Assembly (NCBI RefSeq): GCF_001021045.1
Contig: NZ_CP011545.1
Span: forward strand, 1,922,001-1,986,000
Reading direction: 5' to 3'
Length of the DNA stretch: 64,000 bases
DNA from: Corynebacterium testudinoris
GTDB taxonomy: Bacteria > Actinomycetota > Actinomycetes > Mycobacteriales > Mycobacteriaceae
Part shown: one piece after another, positions 1 to 8,599 of the stretch
Layout: every line of letters starts with the position of its first letter
Numbering within the stretch: the first letter of the stretch is position 1
Program-made: the position numbers and the translations under genes
The notes under the pieces: generated by a model
Told to the model about the DNA's origin: nothing
Database searches by the model: none
What the model saw: the letters and a program-made list of their open reading frames with translations, nothing else

Positions 1-2363
1 CGATCACAAATCCCAATCGCCCATTTCACCGCCTCACCGTCCTCGACCCCCTCAGCGGGCTCGCAGACGAACATGACATCGGCATCAGAACCGTAGCCAA
101 GCTCAGCGCCGCCGAGGCGGCCCATCCCGATGATGACAATCCAGGCAGGAGGCGTATCGACGCCCCGTTCCTGCAGGTCAGCCCGCACCTCCGCCAAGAG
201 ACTGGCTTGAAGCACCGCGTCCCAGACCAACGACAACTCCAAACAGACTTGCTCGACTGGCATGAAATGCAGGAGATCGGCAGATGCGATGCGGGCAAGC
301 TCAACCCTGCGCAACGAACGCGCGACGGCCACCGCCTTGTCCGGATCATGATGGCGTTTGGAGGAGGCCACCAGCGCCTTATTCACTTGGTCAGGCGCGA
401 CTTCCATGAGCTTGGGCCCACTCGCGCCATCCCCGAGCTGCTTAACAAAGTCCGGCGCCGAAATAATGAGATCCGAGGTGTACGGCGAAGTACCGAGGAT
501 TCGCATGAGCCGCTGCCCCACCACGCCCTCATCGCGCAGCATCCGCAAGAACCAGACCTTGTCGTACGCTGCCTCCGACAGCTTGCGGTAGTTGAGCAGC
601 CCGGCATCAGGGTCCGCGGTCTCAGAAAGCCAGGTCATGAGAGTGGGCAGGAGCATGGCCTGCAGCTTCGCCTTGCGCGACGCACCGGACGCCAGCGCCG
701 TCAGGTGCTCAAACGCACGATCTGGGTGGAGGTAGCCCAGCGCCGCCAGCTGCAGCTTCGCGGCCTCGGGCGACAAAGTGATCTCGTCGACGGAGAGGTT
801 GACCACGGTGAGCAGCAGCGGACGGTAAAACAGGCGCGAATGCAGGTCCGAAATCAGCAGCCTGATCTTGCGTAGTTGCGCAGTGAAGACGTCGATGGCG
901 GACTTCTTAGCAGTGGCCGCAAACCCGCTGGTACGGGCTAGCCAGGCGAGATTTTTCTCATCCTCTTCGGCGGGGAGAGTGTGCGTCCGGCGGAGACGTT
1001 GCAACTGCAGGCGGTGCTCCAACAGGCGGAGGAACTCATAGGCCTCGATCAGCTGATGCCCGTCCTCGCGTCCGACGAAACCGCCGTCAACGAGCGCCGC
1101 CAGTGCTTGAACAGTAGACAACACCCGCAAGGACTCATCCGAGCGACCGTGGACGAGCTGGAGCAGCTGCACCGCAAACTCCACGTCACGGAGCCCGCCC
1201 ACCCCCAACTTGAGCTCTCGAGTACGCAGACTCTCTGGGACGTTGTCCAACACACGACGGCGCATAGCCTGGACATCTTCCACGAATGACTCACGCTGGG
1301 AAGCTGACCACACCATCGGGGCCAGGGCCTCCACGTAAGCCTTGGCCAGGGGAACATAGCCGGTCATCGGGCGAGCCTTGAGCAGAGCCTGGAACTCCCA
1401 TGTTTCCGCCCACCGGCGGTAATAGGCGACGTGACTGTCGAGCGTGCGCACGAGCGCGCCCGACTTTCCCTCCGGCCGCAGGTTGGCATCGACCTCAAAG
1501 AAGGCAGCTGATCCGATACGCATGAACTCGCCCGCTAGTCGCGTGGCGCGCGGGCTCGGTGGCTCGGCGATGAAGATGACATCGACGTCGGAAATGTAGT
1601 TCAACTCCTGCGCCCCGCACTTGCCCATCGCGATGACTCCGAGGCGAGTGTCCACGTCCTTGTCCCCGTACACGCCGGTGACGGCGACGGACAGGGCGGC
1701 GGTGAGTGCGGCGTCGGCAAGCGAGCTGAGCAACCCCGTGACGATACGAAACTCGATCCTCGGCTGTTGCAACCCGACATGGCGGCGAGAGACGAAAGTA
1801 CCGGCCAAATCATGGGCTGCGATACGCATGATGAGCGTGCGATAGGCCAACTTCAACGCCGTCTTAGCCTCGGGACCACAGATGCCGGCACGGTAGGTGC
1901 CGGGCGTGGACAGGTCCTCCCGGGCAGTGTCGGGCCCTAAGTCTTCGCCTTCGTCCACCACGATGGTCGCCGGCGTCGCCTGCACGGCACTAAGCATCGT
2001 CTGCATGAGTTCCTCTGGAAGGGGCAATTCCCGTTCCAACTCATGCCACAAGTGTGGATTGGCGACGAGGTGATCTCCCAGCGCGGTGGATCCCCCCACC
2101 AGTGCGAACAGTCGGATGCGGAGATCGGTGTTGTCCCTCAATGCTTGATCAAGCTCAGTGCGATCCCCCTCAAGCGCATTCATCAGCCGCACCATGGTGT
2201 TCAAGGCAAGATCAGAATCTCCCGCGCTAGCCAACGCCCACAGAAGATCCAGCGAATCAGGGTTATCCCAGCCCAGCCAGGTGAGATCAGCAGCCGAATG
2301 TGGACCGGTCAGGCTGAGCACAGCTGGCGAAGGCACCGACGATCGGGGATGTGCTGCAGACAT
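1..2363 (-). CDS. glnE: Bifunctional glutamine synthetase adenylyltransferase/deadenylase, 3' end outside window
   Basis: GlnE adds AMP to, and removes it from, a tyrosine of glutamine synthetase I in response to nitrogen status. The first 787 codons are in the window; the C-terminal part lies beyond position 1. Two GlnE nucleotidyltransferase sites are readable: around residues 245-262 (GAQELNYISDVDVIF) and around 745-763 (GGAELGYGSDADVMFV), both with the paired aspartates of the polymerase-beta-like fold. The N-terminus reads MSAAHPRSSVPSP and is followed by the family-typical GDHLVANPHLWHELE. The ATG at 2363 has AAGGAG about 12 bases upstream. It lies 42 bases downstream of glnA2 on the same strand, so the two are probably co-transcribed. 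Identity is secure. Confidence 0.95.
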   Translation of the reverse strand, partial: MSAAHPRSSVPSPAVLSLTGPHSAADLTWLGWDNPDSLDLLWALASAGDSDLALNTMVRLMNALEGDRTELDQALRDNTDLRIRLFALVGGSTALGDHLVANPHLWHELERELPLPEELMQTMLSAVQATPATIVVDEGEDLGPDTAREDLSTPGTYRAGICGPEAKTALKLAYRTLIMRIAAHDLAGTFVSRRHVGLQQPRIEFRIVTGLLSSLADAALTAALSVAVTGVYGDKDVDTRLGVIAMGKCGAQELNYISDVDVIFIAEPPSPRATRLAGEFMRIGSAAFFEVDANLRPEGKSGALVRTLDSHVAYYRRWAETWEFQALLKARPMTGYVPLAKAYVEALAPMVWSASQRESFVEDVQAMRRRVLDNVPESLRTRELKLGVGGLRDVEFAVQLLQLVHGRSDESLRVLSTVQALAALVDGGFVGREDGHQLIEAYEFLRLLEHRLQLQRLRRTHTLPAEEDEKNLAWLARTSGFAATAKKSAIDVFTAQLRKIRLLISDLHSRLFYRPLLLTVVNLSVDEITLSPEAAKLQLAALGYLHPDRAFEHLTALASGASRKAKLQAMLLPTLMTWLSETADPDAGLLNYRKLSEAAYDKVWFLRMLRDEGVVGQRLMRILGTSPYTSDLIISAPDFVKQLGDGASGPKLMEVAPDQVNKALVASSKRHHDPDKAVAVARSLRRVELARIASADLLHFMPVEQVCLELSLVWDAVLQASLLAEVRADLQERGVDTPPAWIVIIGMGRLGGAELGYGSDADVMFVCEPAEGVEDGEAVKWAIGICD

Positions 2364-2405
2364 GAGAGGTAATCGCTCCTTGTACTTCGTGGCCTACTCA
2401 GGTGG

Positions 2406-3743
2406 CTAATAGTCGAGGGTGTTTCGCAATTCCCAAGGAGTGATCTGCTCTTGGTAGTTGTGCCACTCCTTCCATTTCGAGCGCAGGAAGTACTCATAGA
2501 CGTGCTCGCCCATGACATCGGCCGCGAATTCGGACTTCTCCAACAGCCGCAGTGCCTGGTCAAGGGACGCGGGCAGGTCCTCATATCCCATCGCCCGGCG
2601 TTCGCGGCGCGACAATTGCGAAATGTCATCCTCAGCGGGATCATCCAGCGGATATTGCTCGCGGATGCCCTTGAGCCCCGCTGCGAGAACCAAGGAGTAC
2701 GCCAAATACGGGTTGCACGCCGAGTCCAAGGATCGAACCTCCACCCGGCGCGAATCAGCCTTAGCCAGGCGATAGGTGGGCACCCGCACGAGTGCAGAGC
2801 GATTCGACACACCCCAGGTCGCTGCTGTCGGGGCTTCATTTCCAAAGACGATGCGCTTGTAGGAGTTCGGCCACTGGTTCGTCACGGCGGAAATTTCCGG
2901 GGAATGCTTGAGGACACCCGCGATGAAGTGCTTCCCGGTCTTCGACAGCGAGATCTCATCATCGGGATCGTGGAAAGCGTTGGAGTCACCCTCGAACAGC
3001 GAGATATGCGAGTGCATGGCCGAACCAGCGTGTTCGGTAAAGGGTTTGGGCATGAAGGTGGCGCGCACCCCACTGGAAATCGCCACCTGCTTAATCAGAT
3101 AGCGAAAAGTCATGATGTTATCGGCCATGGTCAAAGCATCGGCATGGCGCAGATCGATTTCCTGCTGCCCCGGCGCGGTCTCGTGGTGGGAGAACTCCGT
3201 GGCGATACCCATCGACTCCAACGCCACCATTGCCTCCCGGCGAAACTTCGGGGCCATGTTGCTGGTGGCCTGGTCGAAGTAACCGCCATTGTCGGTGGGC
3301 ATGAGCGCCGAAAGATCGTCGGTATTGGTGACCAGGTAGAACTCGATCTCCGGGGAGATCATGCAGGTAAACCCCTCATCAGCTGCCAGCTCCACCTGGC
3401 GGCGCAAGATCTGACGCGGATCAGACCAGGAAGGCTGGCCGTCAGGGGTAGTGATGTCACAGAACATCTGCGCCGCCTGGATCTCAGGGCTACCAGCGTC
3501 GAAGGGCAACACCCGGAAAGTGGAGGGATCCGGCAGGGCAATGGTGTCCGACTCAGAAATCCGTGAGAAGCCCTCGATGGAGGAACCATCAAAGCCAACA
3601 CCCTCCTCAAAAGCGCTTTCCAGTTCAGAGGGACTCATCATCACGGACTTGAGGTAACCAAGGATGTCGGTGAACCACAGACGGATAAAGCGGATGTCAT
3701 GTTCCTCGACCGTGCGCAGCACGAATTCCTGTTGACGATTCAT
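2406..3743 (-). CDS. glnA2: Type I glutamine synthetase, GlnA2 class
   Basis: Glutamate-ammonia ligase family, 445 residues, the usual GSI length. The N-terminal beta-grasp domain (about 1-105, including GVGFDGSSIEGF) is followed by the catalytic domain with EIEFYLV, HHETAPGQQEIDLRHADAL, MPKPFTEHAGSAMHSHIS and the C-terminal RRVEVRSLDSACNPYLAYS block. The start was set at the ATG at 3743 (MNRQQEFVLRTVEEHD) because this matches the family N-terminus; the frame remains open for 21 further codons upstream. At the segment where GlnA carries the adenylylated tyrosine (LYDLP), this protein reads ISQLSRRER (residue 375 is Ser), so it is probably not a substrate of its neighbour GlnE. In C. glutamicum the equivalent paralogue is the secondary synthetase; that role is inferred here from synteny. 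Confidence 0.93.
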   Translation of the reverse strand: MNRQQEFVLRTVEEHDIRFIRLWFTDILGYLKSVMMSPSELESAFEEGVGFDGSSIEGFSRISESDTIALPDPSTFRVLPFDAGSPEIQAAQMFCDITTPDGQPSWSDPRQILRRQVELAADEGFTCMISPEIEFYLVTNTDDLSALMPTDNGGYFDQATSNMAPKFRREAMVALESMGIATEFSHHETAPGQQEIDLRHADALTMADNIMTFRYLIKQVAISSGVRATFMPKPFTEHAGSAMHSHISLFEGDSNAFHDPDDEISLSKTGKHFIAGVLKHSPEISAVTNQWPNSYKRIVFGNEAPTAATWGVSNRSALVRVPTYRLAKADSRRVEVRSLDSACNPYLAYSLVLAAGLKGIREQYPLDDPAEDDISQLSRRERRAMGYEDLPASLDQALRLLEKSEFAADVMGEHVYEYFLRSKWKEWHNYQEQITPWELRNTLDY

Positions 3744-3916
3744 GTCCCCAACCCTAATGACGTGACCCGACACAAGCGGGCCCATGGGGGTGGCAGATCT
3801 TCTCATCTCTCCTGTTCACTAGGGATGATCATTGACTCGGGGGTAGCTATGTCGGGAGTAGCTGATCAACTAGGGACATCAGCAACTCGAACAAATAAAC
3901 GAAATGGGGCCCTGAC

Positions 3917-5035
3917 ATGACTACCCACCACAACTTCGATCTCAATGAGCTGAAAGCCAACCATTCTGCCTTTGCGCACCATCGCCGCCTCACACGAGAG
4001 ATCTCCGATCTCCTCATCATCGCCGCACATCGGGGATGGACGCCCCACGACCTCCGCTCCGTCGCAGGTTCTGGCATCGACCCACTCCTGGTTGATGCCC
4101 AACTTCATGTTCATGGCAGTGCTACCTATGCCGTACGCACTGCCTGGCAGCGGCAGTGCCGGAGCTGTCACAATCTTCCCCCTGCTGGACGCGACCTAGA
4201 GATGATCAAGCTCCGCCTGGAGAATCTGCCTCGTTTGCGTGACGCCGACATCGTCACCGATGTCGACTATCTCGATGTTCTGTGCGATGTCGCTCGGGAG
4301 GACGCTCACGGCACCACCGCGCCACATGCCAGGTCCGAGGAGAAGCGAATTCGCCAACGCATCAATCACTTGCTTCGAAAGGCCGAATCAACCACCTTCG
4401 AAGCAGAGGCAGCATCGCTAGTCGCCAAGGCTCAGCAGCTTCGCCAGCGATACCGCCTTGACCGGGTAGCAGATGAACCACGCACCTGGGAGAACTCTCA
4501 GCTCGTCTCAGTGCGAGTGCACCTGACTGGTACATGGGTCCGCTACCAATTCCTCCTACTCAGCCACGTAGCCCGCCCCAACTCGTGCGAGAGCATCCTG
4601 GTCTCATCAGTCAATATCGCGAGCGTCATTGGCCACCCAGAGGACGTACGTCATGTGATCGAGCTCTTCGACGGCCTCAATCGTCAACGGGACTACTTCA
4701 TGCGCACCTCTCCTGGTGCCCAGGAGGCTGCCCTAGCGCGACAGACGGCGTCCTACCGCAGGTCCTTTCTCGTAGCCTTTGCCCACCGCATTGGGGCACT
4801 CCTCACTATCGCCAACGACGACGTACCCGCGCAGCGAGCCGGTGACGGTACAGCGCTGGAGGTGCTCAAGCACCGTGGTGCGGCTGCCTCCGAGTTCATG
4901 GGCTCCGTCTTCAACTCAGCTAGCAATATGTCATTTTCTCCCACCCATCGACAGGGCTTTGTTGATGGCATTAATGCGGCGACCAATTCCCACCGTTCGA
5001 CCACCACTCCGGTCATCGCAGACCGCGCCGGGTGA
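3917..5035 (+). CDS. DUF2786 domain protein
   Basis: 372 residues, no signal peptide or membrane segment. A DUF2786 domain is visible around residues 142-185 (EEKRIRQRINHLLRKAEST followed by EAEAASLVAKAQQLRQRY), a helical motif found in many actinobacterial and phage proteins of unknown function. An N-terminal pair of cysteines (RQCRSCHNLP, about residue 75-85) could bind metal but lacks a clear second pair. The ATG at 3917 follows AAATGGGGCCCTGAC, a weak ribosome-binding site. A sequence resembling the corynebacterial LexA box lies at 3887-3902. It stands alone between glnA2 (divergent) and the CYTH-CHAD gene. Function unknown. Confidence 0.8.
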   Translation: MTTHHNFDLNELKANHSAFAHHRRLTREISDLLIIAAHRGWTPHDLRSVAGSGIDPLLVDAQLHVHGSATYAVRTAWQRQCRSCHNLPPAGRDLEMIKLRLENLPRLRDADIVTDVDYLDVLCDVAREDAHGTTAPHARSEEKRIRQRINHLLRKAESTTFEAEAASLVAKAQQLRQRYRLDRVADEPRTWENSQLVSVRVHLTGTWVRYQFLLLSHVARPNSCESILVSSVNIASVIGHPEDVRHVIELFDGLNRQRDYFMRTSPGAQEAALARQTASYRRSFLVAFAHRIGALLTIANDDVPAQRAGDGTALEVLKHRGAAASEFMGSVFNSASNMSFSPTHRQGFVDGINAATNSHRSTTTPVIADRAG

Positions 5036-5099
5036 GGGCTGCGGCGCTAAGCTAGGAACAGCAGATAAGCCCTGACAACAGAGATTATTGGAGTTTGTG

Positions 5100-6953
5100 A
5101 TGAGTACTCGTACCTTTCTTGAGGTCGAAGCAAAGTTCGCGGTAGCCGAAGGCGCCACCTGTCCCGATCTCACTCGAATTAAAGGCGTTAACTCGGTTCT
5201 AGATACTGCTCATCACCAGCTTTCTGCCATCTATTACGACACCGAGGATTTGCGGCTCACCAGGTCCAAAATCACTTTGCGACGTCGTGAAGGCGGCACC
5301 GACGACGGGTGGCACATCAAGTTCCCGGGCTCCAGCGGGCGCTTAGAGGTTCACGCGCCCCTGGGGGACCCCGTCGACGGAATCTTGCGAGTGCCGGAAG
5401 AAATTCACGACCAAGTTCGCGCACTGGTACGCAACCGTGAACTCGTTCCGATCGCCCAGGTAGATAATCAGCGCACCGAGTCCACCCTCGGAGGCGACGA
5501 CGGTGCAGCCGTCGCGGAGTTTTGTGATGATCACGTGTCGGCGTGGTCGCTCCTACCTGGTGGGGACAAGACAACCTGGCGCGAGTGGGAAGTGGAGCTG
5601 TCCGGCAACGTCGCCGACACCGAACTCGCCACTGAGATCATGCCTTCAGCCACCTCACTGCTCATCAGTGCCGGTGCCCGAGTATCCTCATCCCCCTCCA
5701 AGCTGGTGATGGCATTGGGAGCCTCCGAGGCTGGCGCACCGCAACCACCATTCCTCATTGACGCTGACCTTCCCGCCGACTCCCCCGCCGCTGCCGTGAT
5801 CGCCGCGCTGAAAGTCAATCGCGACGCTCTCCTGGAGTACGACCCTAAGGTCCGGCGGAATGAATGGGACTCGGTACACCAGATGCGGGTTGCTACCCGC
5901 GAGCTCCGCAGCCACCTCGAGACGTTTGACGGCATCCTGGGCGGACATGAGATCGAGTACATCGAAGAAGAATTGAAGCTGCTGGCACGGATGTTGGGCC
6001 ATGCCCGCGATGCCGAGGTAGTCGAGGAACGTTTCCTCACACTGCTCGACTCCGAGGACTCCGGAGTTCTCGACGAGGCGACCCGCCAACACCTCCGGGA
6101 AGACATGGGTGCGGAATATCGCCGCGCACACCGACGGGTTGTCGCCACTCTCAATTCGCAGCGCTACCTCAATCTGCTTGACGCCATCGACGAGCTGCTC
6201 GCCCATCCGCCGATCAACCCACCGGCTAGTGGTGAGACGAGCTTACAAACTCCGCCGCAGGATCCGATCACGGAGACAGACGCCGAAGAAGACTTGGACA
6301 TGGTCGCCGAGGGTGGGCCCGGCGAGCCGATCCTCCCGGTATTCACCGATGGGTTCGACCCGGAAGAAGACACCGAGGAGGAAGAGGAAGACATGATCGC
6401 CGAAGGCGGTCCTTCCACCGAGGATGAGGAGGAACCAGCGCCCGAGGAACCCCCCGTTCCGGTGGAAACACTGCTCGCTGAGCACTTGGATGCCGCGTAC
6501 CGCAAGCTCATCAAACGACATCACAAAGCGGTGGAAAACTGGGAAAATTCAGAGCTGAGCTTGCATGAGCGGGAGAGCTACTTCCATGACATGCGTAAGT
6601 CAGCGAAGAAGATGCGCTACGCCGCCGAAGCAGTAGGTGCGGCCACGAACCTGAAAACTAAGCGCCTGTACAACGCGTGCAAAGCAATGCAGTCGAGCCT
6701 CGGAGACTTCCAGGATTCCGTCACCTCCCGTGATCGATTGGTCAAGATGGCTGAACATGCCCGGCGCCACGGCGAGGATACCTTCGGATATGGGTTGCTC
6801 TATCAGCGCGAGCGCACCCTCGGTCTGCAGGCCCTCGATGATTATGCCCAAGAGGTCAAGGCGATCAAGGCTGCCTATGCTCGGCTGCAGAAATCGGCGG
6901 AAAAGTCTGCGGAGAAAGCAGCCAAACGCGCCAAGAAGCGCAGCAAGAAGTAG
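5100..6953 (+). CDS. CYTH and CHAD domain protein with an acidic insert
   Basis: 617 residues. The CYTH domain (about 1-200) begins with the ExExK motif EVEAK at residues 8-12, characteristic of triphosphate tunnel metalloenzymes. The CHAD domain (about 230-600) contains the conserved histidine-rich helix start SVHQMRVATRELRSH and the LLARMLGHARDAEVVEERF helix; CHAD domains bind polyphosphate. Between the two CHAD halves, residues about 380-455, sits a strongly acidic, low-complexity insert that contains a duplicated unit ending in DMVAEGGP and DMIAEGGP. The C-terminus is lysine-rich (KSAEKAAKRAKKRSKK). The start is ATG 5100, with GGAG eight bases upstream, rather than the in-frame TTG at 5088. 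A polyphosphate-related role is inferred from the family; the exact substrate is unknown. Confidence 0.9.
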   Translation: MSTRTFLEVEAKFAVAEGATCPDLTRIKGVNSVLDTAHHQLSAIYYDTEDLRLTRSKITLRRREGGTDDGWHIKFPGSSGRLEVHAPLGDPVDGILRVPEEIHDQVRALVRNRELVPIAQVDNQRTESTLGGDDGAAVAEFCDDHVSAWSLLPGGDKTTWREWEVELSGNVADTELATEIMPSATSLLISAGARVSSSPSKLVMALGASEAGAPQPPFLIDADLPADSPAAAVIAALKVNRDALLEYDPKVRRNEWDSVHQMRVATRELRSHLETFDGILGGHEIEYIEEELKLLARMLGHARDAEVVEERFLTLLDSEDSGVLDEATRQHLREDMGAEYRRAHRRVVATLNSQRYLNLLDAIDELLAHPPINPPASGETSLQTPPQDPITETDAEEDLDMVAEGGPGEPILPVFTDGFDPEEDTEEEEEDMIAEGGPSTEDEEEPAPEEPPVPVETLLAEHLDAAYRKLIKRHHKAVENWENSELSLHERESYFHDMRKSAKKMRYAAEAVGAATNLKTKRLYNACKAMQSSLGDFQDSVTSRDRLVKMAEHARRHGEDTFGYGLLYQRERTLGLQALDDYAQEVKAIKAAYARLQKSAEKSAEKAAKRAKKRSKK

Positions 6954-6969
6954 ACCCAGACACAACTAA

Positions 6970-6998
6970 GCCCCCGGTCCATAAGAAGGATCGGGGGC
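6970..6998. terminator. Hairpin between convergent genes
   Basis: An 11-bp GC-rich stem (6970-6980 with 6988-6998, one G-T pair) and a 7-base loop lie between the convergent CYTH-CHAD gene and the small SPOR-like gene. No T-run follows on either strand, so it may act as a shared bidirectional terminator without a classical tail. Confidence 0.55.
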
Positions 6999-7015
6999 CT
7001 GTGCGAGGCGAGTTG

Positions 7016-7228
7016 TTACTTCTCCCAGGAAGCGGGCTCGCCCCAGTCGTTATCTTCCGAGTCTTCCTCGTCGGCCTCGGCGTTGCGGGCAGCGGCGATC
7101 TTGAGGGCGTCGGCTGCCTCTTCACGAGAGTCGTAGGGTCCCATGCGGTTTTCCCATCCGCCTTCCTTACCCTGCTGGACGTCACCGGTCTGCGGGTCAA
7201 AGAACCACTTCTCGTCATTTAGTGCCAT
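7016..7228 (-). CDS. Small conserved SPOR-like actinobacterial protein
   Basis: 70 residues, starting MALNDEKWFFDPQTGDVQQG and ending in an acidic tail (EADEEDSEDNDWGEPASWEK). The pattern WFxxPxTGxVxxG ... ENRMGPYxSREEAADAL is that of a widespread small actinobacterial protein usually labelled SPOR domain-containing. The start at 7228 is decided by AGGAGG six bases upstream; the in-frame codons before it are unlikely to be translated. Function unknown. It converges on the CYTH-CHAD gene. Confidence 0.8.
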   Translation of the reverse strand: MALNDEKWFFDPQTGDVQQGKEGGWENRMGPYDSREEAADALKIAAARNAEADEEDSEDNDWGEPASWEK

Positions 7229-7363
7229 GCTGTCCTCCTTGTAGAGAATGTCAGTTTTGCCTCTTAGGCTACCTTCGCTCCGGCTCAATGGGGCGGGCTA
7301 GAGTAGAGAGTCGCTAGAGATTTTGCCACTGATTGCCCAGGCCCGATGAAGGAGAACTCCCCC

Positions 7364-8599
7364 ATGCCGATCTGGCCCTCCGCCCACAGCCCCGTCCTCG
7401 ACCGTGTTCGTCAGTTGCATCGGGAGGAAACCGGAGTGGAAAGCACCCAGGTCGCGGACGCTCCAGGCACGTGGCTCGTCATGGGAGAGCATGTCGATTA
7501 TGCCGGTGGCGTGACACTTATCGCCCAGGTGTCCCAGCGGGTCGCGGTGGCGGTCTCGCCCCGACCCGATGACCTCATCAAAGTGACGTATCAGTCCACC
7601 GCGCTGGACGGGGTGGTCACCACCACGGGGGAAATCACCTTGGCAACCGTCGAGGAGCGGGCAACAACCCAACAGCTTGTCGACGTCGATAGTTCCATTG
7701 CAGCCCGCCTCGGCGGCATCGTGTGGACGATGATCCACCGACAGTTGCTCTCCCGGGATACGGCGGGCATGGATGTCACTGTGGTCAGTGATATCCCCGC
7801 CGACGCCGGTCTCGGCGCGATCTCTTCCGCCGAGGCGGCCTTTGCTCTGGCTTTGCTCGGCGAGGTGGAGGACCGCGACGAGGCTCCCTTGCGGGCACGG
7901 TTGGCAGAGGTCTGCGCCCAAGCAGCCGACATCTTTTCGCATACTCCTTCCTTGCGGTCCCGCTACACCGCGATCCTTCGTGGTGCCGCTGGCCAGGTAG
8001 CAGTGGTCAACTACGCTGATGGCTCGGTGACTCAGGCTCCCCACCCGATTTCCGCCAACATGCGCATTCTTGCCGTCATCGGCCCCGAAACCGAGGTTGA
8101 CCAAACGGTTGCCATCCAAGAACGACGTCGATTCCTCGATGCGGCCTGCAGGGCCTTTGGCACCGAGTCGCTTCGCTTGCTTCCCGACGCCCCCACGCGC
8201 GTCCTCGACTGGCTTCGTGCCGTGCACAAGGTTCACGGCACCGACGGCCAGCCGTCCCTCGAGCAGGCCACCACGTGGTTGACCTTTGATAAGGAAGAGA
8301 CCGCCCGCGCCGAACAACTGAGCCGTTCGCTTCGTTCGCGGCGCATCGAAGACTTGTGGGACCTCATGTCTGAATCTCAAGCGGGCCTGGAAGACTACGG
8401 CCTCGATGCCCAGTCTGACCTCGCGCAGCTCGTATTAGTGCGTGGTGCAGCGGGAGCACGTGCGGCCGTGGCTGGAATGTCGGCGGCGGTGATCGCGGGC
8501 GTCGATAAGCGGCATGCCGACAACTTTGTGGCGGACTTGTCCGCCGACGGCTTCACCATTGTGGATGTGGGGACCGGCTCCCCCGCCCAGGTGGACTAG
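7364..8599 (+). CDS. Galactokinase-like GHMP family protein, catalytically degenerate
   Basis: 411 residues, GHMP-kinase fold by similarity. The galactokinase signature is partly kept at residues 34-49 (PGTWLVMGEHVDYAGG: GEHxDYxGG present, but the usual RxN is replaced by TWL). The phosphate-binding loop (PADAGLGAISSAEAAFAL, about 145-162) departs from PxGxGLSSSAA. The segment that should carry the catalytic aspartate (CGIMDQ) reads IFSHTPSLRSRY instead. The C-terminal glycine motif is also altered (GAAGARAAVAGMSAA). It is therefore likely a non-canonical or inactive relative. ATG 7364 follows AAGGAG; an upstream in-frame ATG at 7346 lacks such a site. The stop overlaps the convergent RNB gene by four bases. 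Confidence 0.75.
   Translation: MPIWPSAHSPVLDRVRQLHREETGVESTQVADAPGTWLVMGEHVDYAGGVTLIAQVSQRVAVAVSPRPDDLIKVTYQSTALDGVVTTTGEITLATVEERATTQQLVDVDSSIAARLGGIVWTMIHRQLLSRDTAGMDVTVVSDIPADAGLGAISSAEAAFALALLGEVEDRDEAPLRARLAEVCAQAADIFSHTPSLRSRYTAILRGAAGQVAVVNYADGSVTQAPHPISANMRILAVIGPETEVDQTVAIQERRRFLDAACRAFGTESLRLLPDAPTRVLDWLRAVHKVHGTDGQPSLEQATTWLTFDKEETARAEQLSRSLRSRRIEDLWDLMSESQAGLEDYGLDAQSDLAQLVLVRGAAGARAAVAGMSAAVIAGVDKRHADNFVADLSADGFTIVDVGTGSPAQVD

Noticed and set aside
2451..3566. Long plus-strand frame opposite glnA2
   Set aside because: Antisense shadow of a clear glutamine synthetase gene.
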